From: Lathyrus oleraceus
Lineage: Eukaryota; Streptophyta; Magnoliopsida; Fabales; Fabaceae
Length of the DNA: 64,000 nucleotides
Direction: 5' to 3'
Assembly (NCBI RefSeq): GCF_024323335.1
Contig: NC_066585.1
Coordinates: 339,885,346 to 339,949,345, forward strand
Below, piece by piece: positions 12,488 to 25,396 of the stretch. The notes beneath the pieces were generated by a model. It searched no databases. It saw only the letters and a program-made list of their open reading frames with translations, and was not told the origin of the DNA. How positions within the stretch are numbered: the stretch's first letter is position 1; each line of letters opens with the position of its first letter. The translations under genes and the position numbers were made by a program.

Positions 12488-14746
12488 ATGTTTGTTACTC
12501 AACAACAACTTTCCTCCAATTGCTCTATGGCTAATGAAAACAATCTCATCATGGAAGGAATACCAGAATTAACTCTCAACACTCTTGTCAACGAGTCAAT
12601 CGTACTCTGCAAAACTATTGTAGACTTCAAGAATTAGAAAGACAACGGTTTCGATTTCTCTTAAACCTTGGAAGTTCAAGGATGGAAGAACTTCTTTGAG
12701 AGATTGACTGACCCTATGTATCCAGTTTTGGTGAAGCAGTTTTTGGTGCATGTCACTGCAGAAAAAGAAAGTATAACTTCTTATGTTATGAACAGGAAGA
12801 TTGTCATAACTGAGAAATCCATTGTTGACTTAATCTCTCACAATAGAAAAGGTAAAAGAATTCATAGTTCCAAGATCAATGCTAAGAGAGAATATGTTAT
12901 CGCTCTAGTCATCTTCAAAGTTGGAATAAATCTTAAGAATGATAAAGGTCCTAGTGCTAAGGATTTAACAAACAACCTAAGAGTATGGTTCAAAATCATC
13001 CTGGGTTTCATTCACCACATGCCTACTACCAACATTTCTGACTATGTCAACACACGTTAGAAGTTCATGTTGTTCTTTCTGGAGAAGGGTCTCAAGATGG
13101 CACTTCCTTTTATCTTGTTCAAGTTCACGAGGGATTCTATCGGTGAATCCATAACTGGTGGATCTTCAAAGAAGAACAAAAACAAGTTCATCCCCAATGG
13201 AAGACTCATCTATGACATTCTAGTTGAGAATGGTCTGGTAGATTACCTTCTGGTTAGTGTGTCATCTGATGAACTCGTGAAGGATGCTGGAAAGATCTCC
13301 TGGGGAAGAATCTGAAAAGGATGGTCTCATTTCTAGGGTTGTAAGGCCATAATTCATTCCTTCTAAGGATGTTATCTATGGAATGAGGACTCTAATGGAA
13401 AACTTCCCAATATTCACTCAGATTGATCCTCTAGAGGTTTTACAATACTATCTGGAAAGTTATCAGAAGGATGGAATTGATCCATTGGTGGATCCCTTCG
13501 ATCTACCTGAAACATATCTAGATATTAATAGGAAGATGAAGAAGGAATCGAGAGGCAAAGGATCTTCAAGTCCTCAGAAGAAGAAGAATAAAGTTGTTGT
13601 CCTTCTAGATGAAGATGAGGTGCCTCTCAGTGAGCGCCAGAAAGCCATGCTTCTGAAGGATACGCCTAGAGTTGTCCAGCACTCTTCAAGAGCTTCTGAC
13701 ACTACTTTTGGTAAGCTTCATGAGGCTGGAACTCCTATTTTTTTCTAATTCTGTGGTTTCCGAAAGGATCTTACCAATCCAACCTCCTTCTACTTCTCAA
13801 CACATTCCAGTCATTTCCAAAACTTCTGAACCAATCTTTCTTCCACCACCTCCCAAAACACCCATTATAGAACCTATTACAGAAACTTCTCAAGCTTATG
13901 AAACTTCGTCACAACAACAACAACATCAACAGATACCATCAACATCATCTCCTTCATAGTTACAAACTTCACCCACTCCACCACCATTTATTTATGCTCC
14001 CCAAATAGAAAATCCAAATACAACAACCCCCATAACATCTTCTTCAAGAGTTTTTAACGGCCAAGTGTCTAAAGGCACTTCTGAAGGCATGTTCAACTAT
14101 GAACCTAGACCAGTTTTATCTGACCCTGAATCACCTCCTATCACTATCCCCTCACTTCCAACAATTTTTTGTCCTGACCAAGATGAAACAAAAATTGACC
14201 TCACTGTTAGCTACCCTAACCACCCAAACCATCTCCCAACATTGATAAGATTTTGAGGAAGTTTGAATCAGTCGTTCTTATGCAAATCCGGCGGAGAGTG
14301 ATTCTGCTTGGGAAGCTTATAGAAGATAGATTAATTCCAAGATCCCTAAGCTGGATAATTTCATATATAAAGTATTTGAAAGAAAATTATGTTCTGGGTT
14401 TATTCCCTTAATGGAAATCTGGAAGTTATGGAACTCCCAGTAGGTCAAGGGAGTTATTCAAGAAGTGGTGGAAGAGGTAGTTTTATAGGAAGATGGAGTT
14501 GTTTTTGGACATCAGGACTGCGTAATGGAAGAAGTTGTTGCTCAGGTTGTTTTTTATGAGACTCAACAAGTTGAAGCTTCTATTTCTTAACCCTCTATTG
14601 GAACTTCATCTGGAGATATTCCTAGTGCACTCCGAAGGACTATTGAGGAAATCAAAGTTGATAATGCGTTGGTCAAAGAGCGTCTGGAAAAACAGGACAT
14701 GATGTTTCAATTGATTCTATCCAGACTCCCTCTTCCTCCTCCTTAG
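12488..14746 (+). pseudogene. SIRE envelope-like ORF, disrupted
   Basis: SIRE elements carry a second ORF after pol, often called envelope-like although its function is unproven. The frame opens with ATG at 12488 and meets stops near 12635 and 12662. It continues from about 12668 (VQGWKNFFERL) through 13060, 13067-13315 and 13383-13748, then a Pro/Gln/Ser-rich segment (about 13790-14060), and ends in a charged heptad-like tail (KVDNALVKERLEKQDMM, about 14650-14705) with a stop at 14744-14746. No convincing signal peptide or transmembrane segment is seen. The folded part (about 12668-13300) has the same pattern as the downstream ORF of the Athila elements (see findings). Inactive because of several stops. 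Confidence 0.72.
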
Positions 14747-15551
14747 AACCCCTAGCCCTTTAGTTTCTTAAACTTTTTGTTTTTATTGCTTCTTTTTGTA
14801 TTTTCTCTGCCTTTTGGATTATCAATGAAAATTGTTTTGATGTTTCTCATTATTTCTTTTATTATTTTGTCTATTTATTTTTTATTGATGACAAAGGGGG
14901 AGAAACATATCTAAGGCGAAGATTCGTAATTATTTTGATATGCCTAAATTCCTAAACTAAGAACCCAAACATTGATTAATGTTTTCTATGAAAAACTACT
15001 TCGAAGAATAGTTTATAAAAAAAATTGCATGGTTATGTTCAAGAATCATAATGGCTATTTTCAAACATTATGAAGTTTCAAAGATCAGAATACAAGTTAC
15101 CAGTTTCTTATGAAATGGTCTTCTATCTGAGTCTGTAAAACCTTCATGCTGATGATTGAGAATTCAAGGAATTAATATCATTGTTCTGAACTTAGAACAT
15201 TGGGTACTTGGCATCAAGTTCTTCTGAAAGTCTTTTTAGAAAAACCTTGGCATTGGCAACTAACTATGAGGAAGAGTTTACTCCATAGTAATCAGACTAG
15301 GAAATCAAGTTTTTTAGAAGAATTCTCCATTCTAGAAGTTCTTTTTCTCAACCAGGTTCTGAAAATTCTTTTTAAGAGTTCTGTTATTCAAAGGTAATCT
15401 AGCTCTGAAAGAGAATTTCAAAGAGAACTATATTTCAAGTTCTGACTGAAGACAACTAGCTCTAAAGTTCTTCAAAAAGAACTCAACCAAGCTTCTAAAG
15501 TAAAACTCATCAGAATGTTGATGTTAATCAAATCAGTGCTCTGGACAATAT
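14747..15551 (+). other. SIRE 3' untranslated region with purine tract
   Basis: No gene is seen. The tract ACAAAGGGGGAGAAA at 14891-14905 is typical of SIRE-type elements after the second ORF. The rest is AT-rich with repeated TCTGA/AAGTTCT words, as in the SIRE LTR. It is cut at 15551 by Tat-B. Confidence 0.7.
15547..15551. repeat. Target site duplication of Tat-B (left copy, AATAT)
   Basis: AATAT directly precedes the LTR start TGTAAGACCC. The same 5 bases follow the LTR end at 27878-27882. Confidence 0.85.
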
Positions 15552-17079
15552 TGTAAGACCCTAATTTTGACCCTAAGATCCCTCATGGCATCATGTTATT
15601 GCACAAGTGCATTGCCTCAAGGATCATAGCATGTTTGGCTCCTTAACCATAGGGTTGGGACTTGTTTGAGTGTTTTGAGATCACCAAGCATGCTTGTATT
15701 GTATATTATTGCTTTTCTTATTTTATTACTAACCAAAAGCACAAAAATATGTCACTAACTCTTTTTGTTTTAAAGCTCAAGTGATCATGTGCTCCACAAT
15801 GCTTCTAGGAGGCTCATAAGCCCAATGAAATGGCTAGATGAAGATGAGAAAAAGAATGAAAATGGTCCACAAAGCTCCTAATCATCATATATGTCTCCCA
15901 AGTATCTAAATTTTCCAATTTGATCAAGATAACCCAAAGGGCTTGAGGATTGTTTCCCAAGGAAACCCTAATTTTACTGTGCTTTGACTGTGCCTTGCCC
16001 AGGAAGCAACCTCAACCTCTGATAAAATTTAATCAAGGGAAGTTCTTTCATTCATCATTTTATGTATATGTGATCCTATTTGAGGATCCTCAATCATTTA
16101 TTCATCAAGATTGGAAGTTTGGCCTTGAAGAGTTGACCAATCAAGCCATCTGACTAAACTGAGGTCCATTGAGATATAACTTTTGATGTGTTTGTCAAAT
16201 GAAGATTACACCAAGAGAACAAATGTTCCTAAGAACCATATAAGCAACTTTCATGTTCATAAACAATCCATTTGAAACTTGTAAGGTCATCATTCATTTC
16301 AAAATATTATAGGTCATTTTTACTGAAACCCTAATTTTGGGTCAACTTACCAAGGGCATAACTTCCTTAATTTTTATGTCTTTTAGGTGATACCAAATGC
16401 ATTGGAAATCTTGGGATGTCTACTTCAAATGTTATGTTTGACAAAATTTCATAATCCTAAAATAAATACATGTGATAATGCAAAACATTATAGGTCATAC
16501 TGGACCTAATTCATTGAATTTGAAAAAGTACCCAACTTCAAATGCCCATAACTTTGTCATAGAAAATCCAAATGATGCAAACTTTGAGTCAGATTGAATA
16601 TCTTGAAAAGATATACAACTTTTATGTTGGAGGTTTTTCCATTTGAATCTTGTATCATGAGGACAGAGGGGTTTGATTAAGCTTGTTTTTGGTGAACTTT
16701 TTCAAAATGACTTGAATATGTTTTGTACTTGAATTTTCACAGCCAGTTTTCATCAATTTTCACATGCCAAATGAATTTTTTCCAACATGACTTTTGTTCC
16801 TTATTTCAAGGGTTTTCCAACCATTACTCACATTACTCATTTGGATCTACCATTTGGAAGTTTCGAATTCATTTCCATTTATGTGCGCTTTGGTATTTCA
16901 TGATGAAACTTGAATGTGAAAGTTGTTTCCATCCAATGTACACGTCCATTTATTTTTCACTTGATCTCAGCATATTTTTGCAGCCATCATTGGGCTTTCC
17001 ACACGCTTGTACAGGCCCATGCAAGCAAAATTCAAATTGTCATGCACATGAAAGAAGCGTGTGATCTGATACCTTCAGC

Positions 17080-17088
17080 TATAAATAG
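17080..17088 (+). promoter_or_regulatory. TATA box of Tat-B LTR
   Basis: TATAAATAG in the context CAGCTATAAATAGAGG, about 1.5 kb into the LTR, followed by a C/T-rich stretch. It corresponds to the TATA box of Tat-A at 6277. Confidence 0.65.
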
Positions 17089-19152
17089 AGGTTCCCTCTC
17101 ATTCATTTGGTAACCTTTTGGAGATCTGAATTGCTGCAGCACTGAAACCATATCCATACCAAAGGAATTACTCAAAAAAATTCACACTTTCGAGCTTGAA
17201 ATTCAGTATCATTAGCTGAGTTTTAAAGCCTAATTCCTTAGCCTTTCACTTCCATTACACTCAAGGATCAAAGAGGAGCAAGGATATTGAAGAATTTGTG
17301 GCCAGAAGTTCATCCATTTGAAGGTATACATTCAAAAAAATTGGATCTATAACTCTTAATTGAATGTAGCATCCTTGTGTTTCTGTGGTTTTCTTAAGTC
17401 TTCACACTTGAGGCAAGCCATTGGTGCTTTCAATTCATCATTTCATGAGCTTACAGTTTGAACACCACGATCTTCTTTTTCACGTTTCTCTCAATATAGG
17501 AAGAGTGAGGAAGATCCAATTGTACAGTGGTGATCTCCATCACACGAGCTTCATTTCCATGGCCTTGTTTTTAATTTTTATTAAGTTTCATTTTCCTGCA
17601 ACTGGTGGCCGGAATTGGTTGTCTGGCCGGAGAAGATGGTGGTTTCCACCACCATCACCACGTGTGCGCTCTTGTAGCCATTGGATCTAGTTGCCACGTT
17701 TTAATCTTGTTCATTCATTTGGAATACTTCATTTAATGCCTTGTGTAGCGCGTTTGACTTGGATGTACCATGCGCCATCAGATCTGAACCATCCATAAGC
17801 GCCACGTCAATTAATGAATCCATCACGTGGTTGTGGTTTTTTCCCTTTATTCCATTTTCATTTTATTTTCAGTTAATTCCTTTTATTTTCAAAAATTCAT
17901 AAAAAATTCATTTGAAGTCATAAAAATATGAGACCAATTTCAAAAAAAATCTTGAAAAATCTATTTTCACATTTTGATTTTTAATTATTTTTGTCACTTC
18001 ATTTGATATTTTTCATGGATTATTTGATTTTTAATAGTTTTAATTCATTTTAAAATACTTTCTGACTTTTGAAAAATCCAAAAATATTTTCATAACATCT
18101 CTGGATCATGATAAGTCAATGAAAAATAGTCTTATCAATTTCTTATTTGATTTGAGATTATTTGAGATTTTAATTCATAGTATGTTATTTTTAATTATTT
18201 TTAATTGTTTTTAATTGTTTTTAAATACTCTCTGGTTTCAAAATTTGGTGAGAAAATTAGTCAAAGCTTGTTTGACTATGTTGAACCTATGAGAATTTAA
18301 TTGGACTTCTTGAAGTTAATTTGAATTAAATTTGAGGTTTGACCTTATTTGTTTATTTTTTATTTGCATTTTATTTTAATTCAAAAAATACCAAAAAAAA
18401 ATTGACCTCTTGACTTGCTATCTTCATTTCTCTTCTGTTTGGTGTTGGTTGATGATGATTTGATTCATATTTGATCAATTGGATTTGGTAGTTGTCTTAT
18501 TTTCCCCTCCCTTTCATCTTCATCCCTTTCTTTCCATCAATGGCCAATGAGTTAAAGTCTTATGGTTGGTCTTGACAAATGAGAAGTTTAACCTTCTTTG
18601 ATCCAAACCAAACTCAACTTGATCCATGATCAAGTGAGTTATTTTGTGTCCAAGATAGGTTGTTTCTTGGTCAAGCAAATAACCTAAAGTCAATACAAGG
18701 CCCTTCCCCTCTTGTTTTGGCATGGCAAGTTTATGGAGCTTGGCTTACTAGTCATGATCTCTAACTTGTGTTCTTTTCCTATATTTTTATTGACCGGCCT
18801 CAGATAGGTGTGACTACTACATTAGTCCACTTACGATTGCTTAACATAACGCTACATTGTCTTATGACAAGTTAACATAACCTCACTAACTACTAACTTT
18901 AATTTGAGCTTTTAATTTCTTGCCATTTACTTTTAATGCCATTTATTTCTTGCTCATTATTCATATTGATTTTCTCTTTGCTCACTTGAGCACATATTTT
19001 ATGTTTATGTCATTTTTCTTTTGCTCATTTGAGCCCATTATTGTATATAAATATATTGTTATCTTGTTTTGTTTGTGTTTGTTTTGATGTGAACCAAATG
19101 TAAAAGGAGAAAGGACTTAGAATTAGGACTTACCTATGCTTAAATAAGTTCA

Positions 19153-19226
19153 AGAGCAACTAGGCCTCATGCCTTTAGAATGCAAAAATTGTTGAAGAGC
19201 AACTAGGCCTCATGCCTTTAGAATGC
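19153..19226 (+). repeat. 43-bp-period tandem duplication in Tat-B LTR
   Basis: The phrase AGAGCAACTAGGCCTCATGC and about ten bases after it occur twice, 43 bp apart, ending 25 bp before the Copia-B insertion. Confidence 0.8.
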
Positions 19227-19245
19227 TAAAATTCAAAGTTGATCT

Positions 19246-19250
19246 CAAAG
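19246..19250. repeat. Target site duplication of Copia-B (left copy, CAAAG)
   Basis: CAAAG precedes the left LTR and is repeated at 26695-26699 directly after the right LTR. Confidence 0.92.
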
Positions 19251-20548
19251 TGAAGGAGAATTGCCATCCAAGGCGCAGCGGAATTTAAAATTTTCTCCAT
19301 TTAGTGATCCTTACGAATGGGCATGATCAGTGATAGAATCGTTACCTCTTGTGGCGATCACGAACGTTGAACGATGACAACGTCTCTACTCAGTCCACAC
19401 GAACGGATTCCTTCAATCGCAATGCTAGCTGTTATGAATGAAGGCTTTGAGTGAGAGAAAGAGAGATACGAAATTCCAACTCTTTAGTTGTGTTGTATTC
19501 CCATTCTAAGCTTCTGCACAAGAGTTCTATTTATAGAACCACTTGTGTGGGCTTCAAGCCAAAAAGCCCACTTAAGTGTATTTTGGCTCATATCTCATAA
19601 TATGCCAAAATCACTTAAGTATTTGGTACCTTACCATACTTCGTATTCTACTTAAGTACACCGTACCTTACGATGTTCCTTAGTTACTCTATCTCTCATC
19701 AATCCGTCCTTTGTGTGTGACCCTGTAGGTTTTCGCGACGTTGGCAATTATATTAAATCACGCATTTAACATAATAAACAGTGAGCGGTATCTAGCAACA
19801 CATCACTGCTACCCAAGACACGAAAATGTCATGTGATCTGACAAAACCTCCTGTGATAATAATTATGTGTATAATTACCCTTTTGCCCTTATGTCTATAT
19901 TGAACACAAGGTATAGATCGTGTCATCCTTGTCCAGTTCAATATTGGGCCCATAGACATTTATCCTGTTACGCAGGATGGGCAAATTCCATCTAGGACAA
20001 TCATGTCCCTCAGCATGCTTTGTTGAGTACCCATCAACTGTCTTTATGGTTATCCAATTACGGACAACGTTGGATCAGCAATAAAGCACTCGACTCTACA
20101 TCTAGGGTCCATAATGGTTTCAGGTCGAAGAGTGGTATACACTATTATCACCATGAGAATAACTTATGACACTTTGCATAACTTTCTATATAGTATTCTC
20201 ATAGCGGGTCAATCCGATATAAATATTACTCTTAATATTCATACCTATGTTTAAGACTTGATAACTCTTTATCCATGATCCATGAGATGTGATCATCAGT
20301 CTACAAACATAATAGTCTCAATGCTTTAATGTTATCCCACTTCACAATAAAACTCGACTACGGATACTTTAAGAATAGTGTCCTTATGTTTAATGTGGTC
20401 TCATGATCAAGTCACACTTGATGCATTAAACGGACTAACTATTCTAGGGACTTTATTAAACAACCGTAATAAAGAAAAAGCCTTTTATTATTAATAAATA
20501 ATTCGATACAAGTACCAAAAGTATTGGCCTTTAGGGCTTACACCAACA
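19251..20548 (-). repeat. Copia-B 3' LTR (1298 bp)
   Basis: On the minus strand the LTR starts TGTTGGTGTAAGCC and ends AATTCTCCTTCA. It equals the right LTR in length and differs by about two dozen substitutions, mostly transitions. A TATAAATAG box lies at 19527-19535 (minus). Confidence 0.95.
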
Positions 20549-20560
20549 ATCTCCCACTAG
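20549..20560 (-). other. Copia-B polypurine tract
   Basis: Minus strand CTAGTGGGAGAT lies immediately upstream of the 3' LTR, the expected place and composition for plus-strand priming. Confidence 0.8.
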
Positions 20561-20562
20561 CA

Positions 20563-22790
20563 CTAGAGCCAATCAGGCATTCCCCTAATGCCCATTGATC
20601 TAGTATGGCCATCATGCTTCTGCTGCGCAAGAGGCTTTGTTAGTGGGTCAGCAATATTATCAAGTGTAGGTACTCTACATATTTTCACATATCCTCTATC
20701 TATTATCTCTCGAATGAGGTGATAATGCCTAAGTATCTGTTTGGATCGTTGGTGAGGTCTAGGCTCCTTAGCTTGTGCGATAGCACCATTGTTATCATAA
20801 TAGAGACCAATGGGATCCACAATGCCAGGAACTATGCCAAGTTCACTAAGGAACTTTTGATCCAAACAATTTCCTTTGCTGCACTTGAGGCAGCAATATA
20901 CTCGGCCTCGGTTGTAGAATTAGCAATTGTATCTTGCTTTGAACCTTTCTAGCTCACAGCGCCACCATTTAAGCAAAACACATAACCATTGGAATCATGC
21001 ATATTAAAGCGTCTCAGCACTTTGTCTATGTATGTACTCTGACTTAGGCCAAGCAGTTTTGTGATCTATCTCTATAGATTCTGATTCCTAATATATAGGT
21101 TGCTTCACCTAGGTCCTTCATAGAAAAGCATTTCCCCAACCAAGACTTTACTTGTTACAGGATAGGGATATCGTTTCCAATGAGTAATATGTCATTTACA
21201 TATAATACCAGGAACACGATCATGCTCCCACTAACCTTCTTGTAGACACAAGGCTCATCTTCGTTTTGATGAATCCATGAGTAATACATCACCTTGATCA
21301 GATATCCATATATCTTAGGTAGGTGACGTATCCTGCCTGACCTATGCTGGTCTTATTCTACTTGAGCAGGTTGCTCTTACACAACTACTTGTGTTTCCTG
21401 CTCTAATTCCTCCATAGGTGTATCAATGCTTTGTGATTCTTGAATTTCTTCAAGATCTACTTTCCTCCCACTGATTCCTTTAGAAATAAAATCCTTTTCT
21501 AGGAAAACTCCAGTTCGAGCGACAAACACTTTTCCCTCAGAAGGATTGTAGAAGTGATACCCTCTTGTTTCTTTAGGATACCCCACAAATAAGCATTTGT
21601 CAGATTTGGGCTCAAGCTTAGTTGAAATTTGTCGTTTCACATAAACTTCGCAACCCCAAATCTTCATGTAAGACATATGTGGTTTCTCACCACTCCATAT
21701 CTCATATGGTGTCTTCTCAACCTTTTTGGATGGAACACGGTTAAGTGTGTAAGCTGCTGTCAACAGCGCATGTCCCCAAAAGGAGTTTGGAAGATCGGCG
21801 TGACTCATCATGGATCGGACCATGTCTAACAGGGTTCGATTTCTTCTCTCAGATTCACCATTCCATTGGGGTGTTCCAGGAGGAGTAAGTTGGGATAGGA
21901 TCCCACACTCTTTCAGATGGTCATAAAACTCTCGGCTTAAATACTCACCACCTCGATCTAATCGAAGAGTTTTAATATTCTTACCTAGTTGGTTTTGTAC
22001 TTCACTCTTGAATTCCTTGAACTTTTCAAGGGACTCTGATTTGTGTTTCATTAAATACACATAACCATATCTACTGAAATCATCAGTGAATGTGATGAAG
22101 TACTGAAAACCTCCTCTGGTTGGTTTGTTCAGTGGTCCACATATATCAGTATGTATAAGGGCCAAAAGATCATTATCTCCTTCACCTTTTCCTGTGAATG
22201 GAGACTTTGTCATCTTTCCAATTAAACAAGATCTGCATGTCTCATATGATTCATAATCAAAAGAGTCCAACAGTCCATCTTTATGGAGTTTGGAAATGTG
22301 TTTCTCATTTATGTGGCCTAATCGACAATGCCAAAGGTAAGTTGGATTTAACTCATTAGGTTTCATCCTTTTAGTATTAATATTATAAATTGGCATTTCA
22401 AGATCAAGGACACACAGTCCATTGTTCATTTGTGCAGTAGCATAGAATATATCATTCAAATAAATTGAGTAACAATTGTTCTTTATTAAAAATGAAAAAC
22501 CAAACTTGTCCAAACAAGAAACAGAAATAATATTCCTGCTAATTGCAGGTACATAATAACAGTTCTCTAACTGAATTATTAAACCACAAGGTAAAGTCAA
22601 TACATAAGTTCCTACGGCTAAAGCAGCAACCTTTGCTCCATAGCCAACTCGTAGGTCGACTTCACCTTTTGCCAAATCTCTACTCCTTTTTAGTCCCTGC
22701 ACATTTGTACAAATGTGAGAACCGCATCCAGTATCTAATACTCATGATGCAGAAGTAGATAAATTAATAACAAAAATACCTGAAGTTGAA
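20563..22790 (-). pseudogene. pol: Copia-B pol: protease, integrase, truncated RT, RNase H
   Basis: The frame continues from gag. The protease VLDTGCGSH (about 22735-22710) is preceded by an in-frame TGA at 22743-22745. Next come GAG-pre-integrase (WHCRLGH, then CRSCLIGK) and an integrase core that looks complete (HTDICGP, LRLDRGGEY, GESERRNRT, giving the DDE residues) to a stop at 21377. Only the C-terminal part of RT remains (21300-21050), with the catalytic box read as YVND at 21191-21202, followed by frameshifts and stops. RNase H (TTEAEYIAAS near 20905, then YYDNNGAIAQAKEP and IADPLTKPLA) ends near 20563. The RT N-terminal half is deleted, so the element cannot copy itself. Confidence 0.9.
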
Positions 22791-23632
22791 GTCTCTACTC
22801 CATTCTTCTTATCTTCCAGGTACTTTGGGCAGTTCCTCTTCTAGTGTCCGGTCTTACCGCAATGGAAGCAGGTGCCTTCTTTTGCTATGCCTCTACTAGG
22901 CTTTAAAGCAGCAACGGTGGGTTTGGGTTTGGCAACTTCCTTGCCTTTCCCTTTATCACCCAGCTTAATGGGCCTTTTGTTCTGTCTCTTTCCATTTCCG
23001 ATCATCAGAATGGACTTCCCTTTTGACTTCAGATTCTGCTCGGCAGTTCTTAACATGGCGAGCAATTCAGGAAGCGATTTATCCATATCATTAATATTGA
23101 AATTTAGGACAAATTGACTGAAACTGTCTGGCAACGATTGTAAGATCAAGTCAGTCGCAAGTTCCTTTTCGAGGGGAAAACCCAATCTCTCAAGGTTTTC
23201 CACATACCCAATCATCTTGAGTACATGGGGACCTACAGGGGCTCCCTCAGCTAACTTGCCTTGAAAAAGGGCTTTTGAAACTTCAAACCTCTCATGCCTT
23301 GCTTGCTCTTGATAGAGCAACTTCAGGTGTTCGATCATATCGAACGCTGACATGTTCTCATGTTGCTTTTGCAATTCTGAGTTAATGGTAGCTAGCATGA
23401 GACAAGCAGTTTCATTGGCATCATCGACATGCTTCTTATAAGCATCTCTTTCTGCCTTAGGTGCAGAACTAGGAGGTTCCTCTTCAGGAACAGGTGTCTC
23501 CAAGACATACAGCTTTTTATCATGTTTGAGGATAATCCTCAGGTTTCGGTGCCAATCCAGAAAATTTGTCCCAGATAATTTTTCCTTATCAAGGATTGAT
23601 TGCAGGATGTTGTTAGAGGTGTTTGCTGTCAT
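22791..23632 (-). pseudogene. gag: Copia-B gag, one stop inside the zinc knuckle
   Basis: The start at 23632 (MTANTSNNILQSILDKEKL) fits Ty1/copia gag. The domain with GTNFLDWHRNLRIIL follows at residues 20-35, and the capsid-like region with YVENLERLGFPL and LQSLPDSFSQFV lies at about 145-180. A basic Lys/Gly-rich stretch leads to a CX2CX4HX4C zinc knuckle starting CFHCGKTGH. An in-frame TAG at 22838-22840 sits where the knuckle normally has Trp. Apart from that stop, the 264-residue frame is open. The knuckle binds the element RNA. Confidence 0.9.
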
Positions 23633-25380
23633 GGTAATCTACATAAGGATTAATGAAAATATAAGTATCATTGACATATTTAATTAGGCCTTTAATTAAA
23701 TATGCTCCCACTATTTTACTCAAAACAAATGACCCTCATCACTTGATTCGGAAAATCCCGTTGGAAGATTTTCTAGTGGGTCGAGATCCATATTTCACTT
23801 CGTTCTAAGTCCGCGTAGGCGGATTACACAAAACTAGGTTATTTAGGTAGGAACTCCTTCCAATTGTATCTCATACAACTCTCGAAAATTTCAGTTGGGT
23901 GAATAACTCCTTATTCCAATCCATCATATGGATCATTCCCAACTCTTGCTTATAAACATTTATAATCTTATTATAATTTGTTTAGTTAAGTTTGACCCAT
24001 TGTTTTAACAGTTGGATATTACAATTATCCCATCGCACCTTACTAATATAGAACATGCACCTCGCGTAGGCGAAACCTACATTATCCATTACTAGTCTTG
24101 ATGAGTGTTAAAACTTGAAAAGCATAAACTTAATATTTAATTTGAGGGAATTGCAATTTTTCTGATCTCACCGGCTTGTTTATCATATAAATCGTCTCTC
24201 ACATGCATCAACATACATTCACATGCATCAACATACATACATACATAATGAAACAGTTATGGCCCCTAGCGCAATAGTTCTCCCAAGCCAATGAGAGAAC
24301 CTAAGCTAACCTACAACGATCTAAGCTTCTCCAAGCAAGATCTTCAAGGTTGTCCTCCTTTGGCACTGACTTCTTTGCTTTCTTCATATCATTACATTAC
24401 AAAAAGAAACTCATTTTACATACGAGATGAGAAAAGAAGTTACATTTGGGAGATAAAGAGAGAGGCACGACACGCAGGTCGTATTTTAAAACCCAAAGCA
24501 GAATAAAGGAAAACTAAGGCCATAACCGATCACCACAAGACAATAATAAACACTTTATTATTAATAATTCCTTTAATTAATTAAAATCAAATTAAATCTC
24601 GACGACCGATCACCACATTTTAATGAACAATTCATTTAAAATCGATGTCGCTTTTCGCATCAACACTTGATACTTTTAAAGCACTGAGTTAGCCGAACAG
24701 GTGAATTTTGCCTTGCGTTAACCGGTTAACCATATGCGTTAACCGGTTAACACTGTTTGAAATCTGTTCAAAAAATTGTTTTCTGCCTTGCGTTAACCGG
24801 TTAACCAAATGCGTTAACCGGTTAACACTGTTTGAAATTCTCTTGGAAAACTATTTTCCGTCTTGCGTTAACCGGTTAACCAAATGCGTTAACCGGTTAA
24901 CACTGTTTGAAAACCTTAAAAAATTTATTTCGTATTGCGTTAACCAGTTAACCAAATGCGTTAACCGGTTAACACTGTTCCAAAAAGTGTTTAGAAAGCA
25001 CAACTCTTGTGCAGTCAAACCCCAATCGCATAACTCTCTGACAACACAACCCTTGTGCCGTCACTAACCCTGATGCACCAATTTCAGACCGTCAAACACA
25101 TCTCGATTGTTGATTCAGTGTGATTGATCAACACGTCATTGCTTCACCATACTAATGTCGGATCAAGAAGCAAATGACCATTAATCGCTCAAAGGAAAAC
25201 AACCATTGAGTGTTTGAATGAACGAAACGAGAACACTATATCACATATAATGTATTTTGCATCAGGATTACATATATCATATATATATAACTTGATCGAT
25301 CTCAATTTAATTTTTGATTCATTTTGTCTTTAATCGTATTAATACAGAAAAAAACAGTTATCAGATTCATGGTTTCGTAA
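23633..25380 (-). other. Copia-B leader between primer site and gag (about 1.75 kb)
   Basis: No gene is seen on either strand. It holds an ACATACATTCACATGCATCA microsatellite-like patch (about 24195-24250), the palindrome array at 24717-24973, and two copies of the word CCGATCACCACA (about 24526 and 24605). The leader is long for Ty1/copia elements, where a few hundred bases is usual. Confidence 0.75.
24717..24973. repeat. Array of eight 14-bp palindromes in four pairs
   Basis: GTTAACCGGTTAAC, a perfect palindrome, occurs at 24717, 24738, 24792, 24813, 24867, 24888 and 24960, with one variant (GTTAACCAGTTAAC) at 24939. Within each pair the starts are exactly 21 bp apart; pairs repeat every 75, 75 and 72 bp. 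Each palindrome holds two inverted GGTTAA words. Because all spacings are multiples of three, the plus strand stays open and gives a spurious repetitive ORF. Confidence 0.97.
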
Positions 25381-25395
25381 GTGGCTCTGATACCA
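25381..25395 (-). other. Copia-B primer binding site (tRNA-Met type)
   Basis: Minus strand TGGTATCAGAGCCAC lies one base inside the 5' LTR. TGGTATCAGAGC is complementary to the 3' end of the plant initiator tRNA-Met, the usual Ty1/copia primer. Confidence 0.92.
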
Positions 25396-25396
25396 C

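Noticed and set aside
24717..24973. CRISPR-like array
   Set aside because: Spacers are not unique, repeats come in pairs 21 bp apart inside a plant retrotransposon leader, and no cas genes exist; the host is eukaryotic.
24708..25067. A 119-codon ORF with repeated CVNRLT segments
   Set aside because: Product of the palindrome array in the Copia-B leader, antisense to the element, with no domain.
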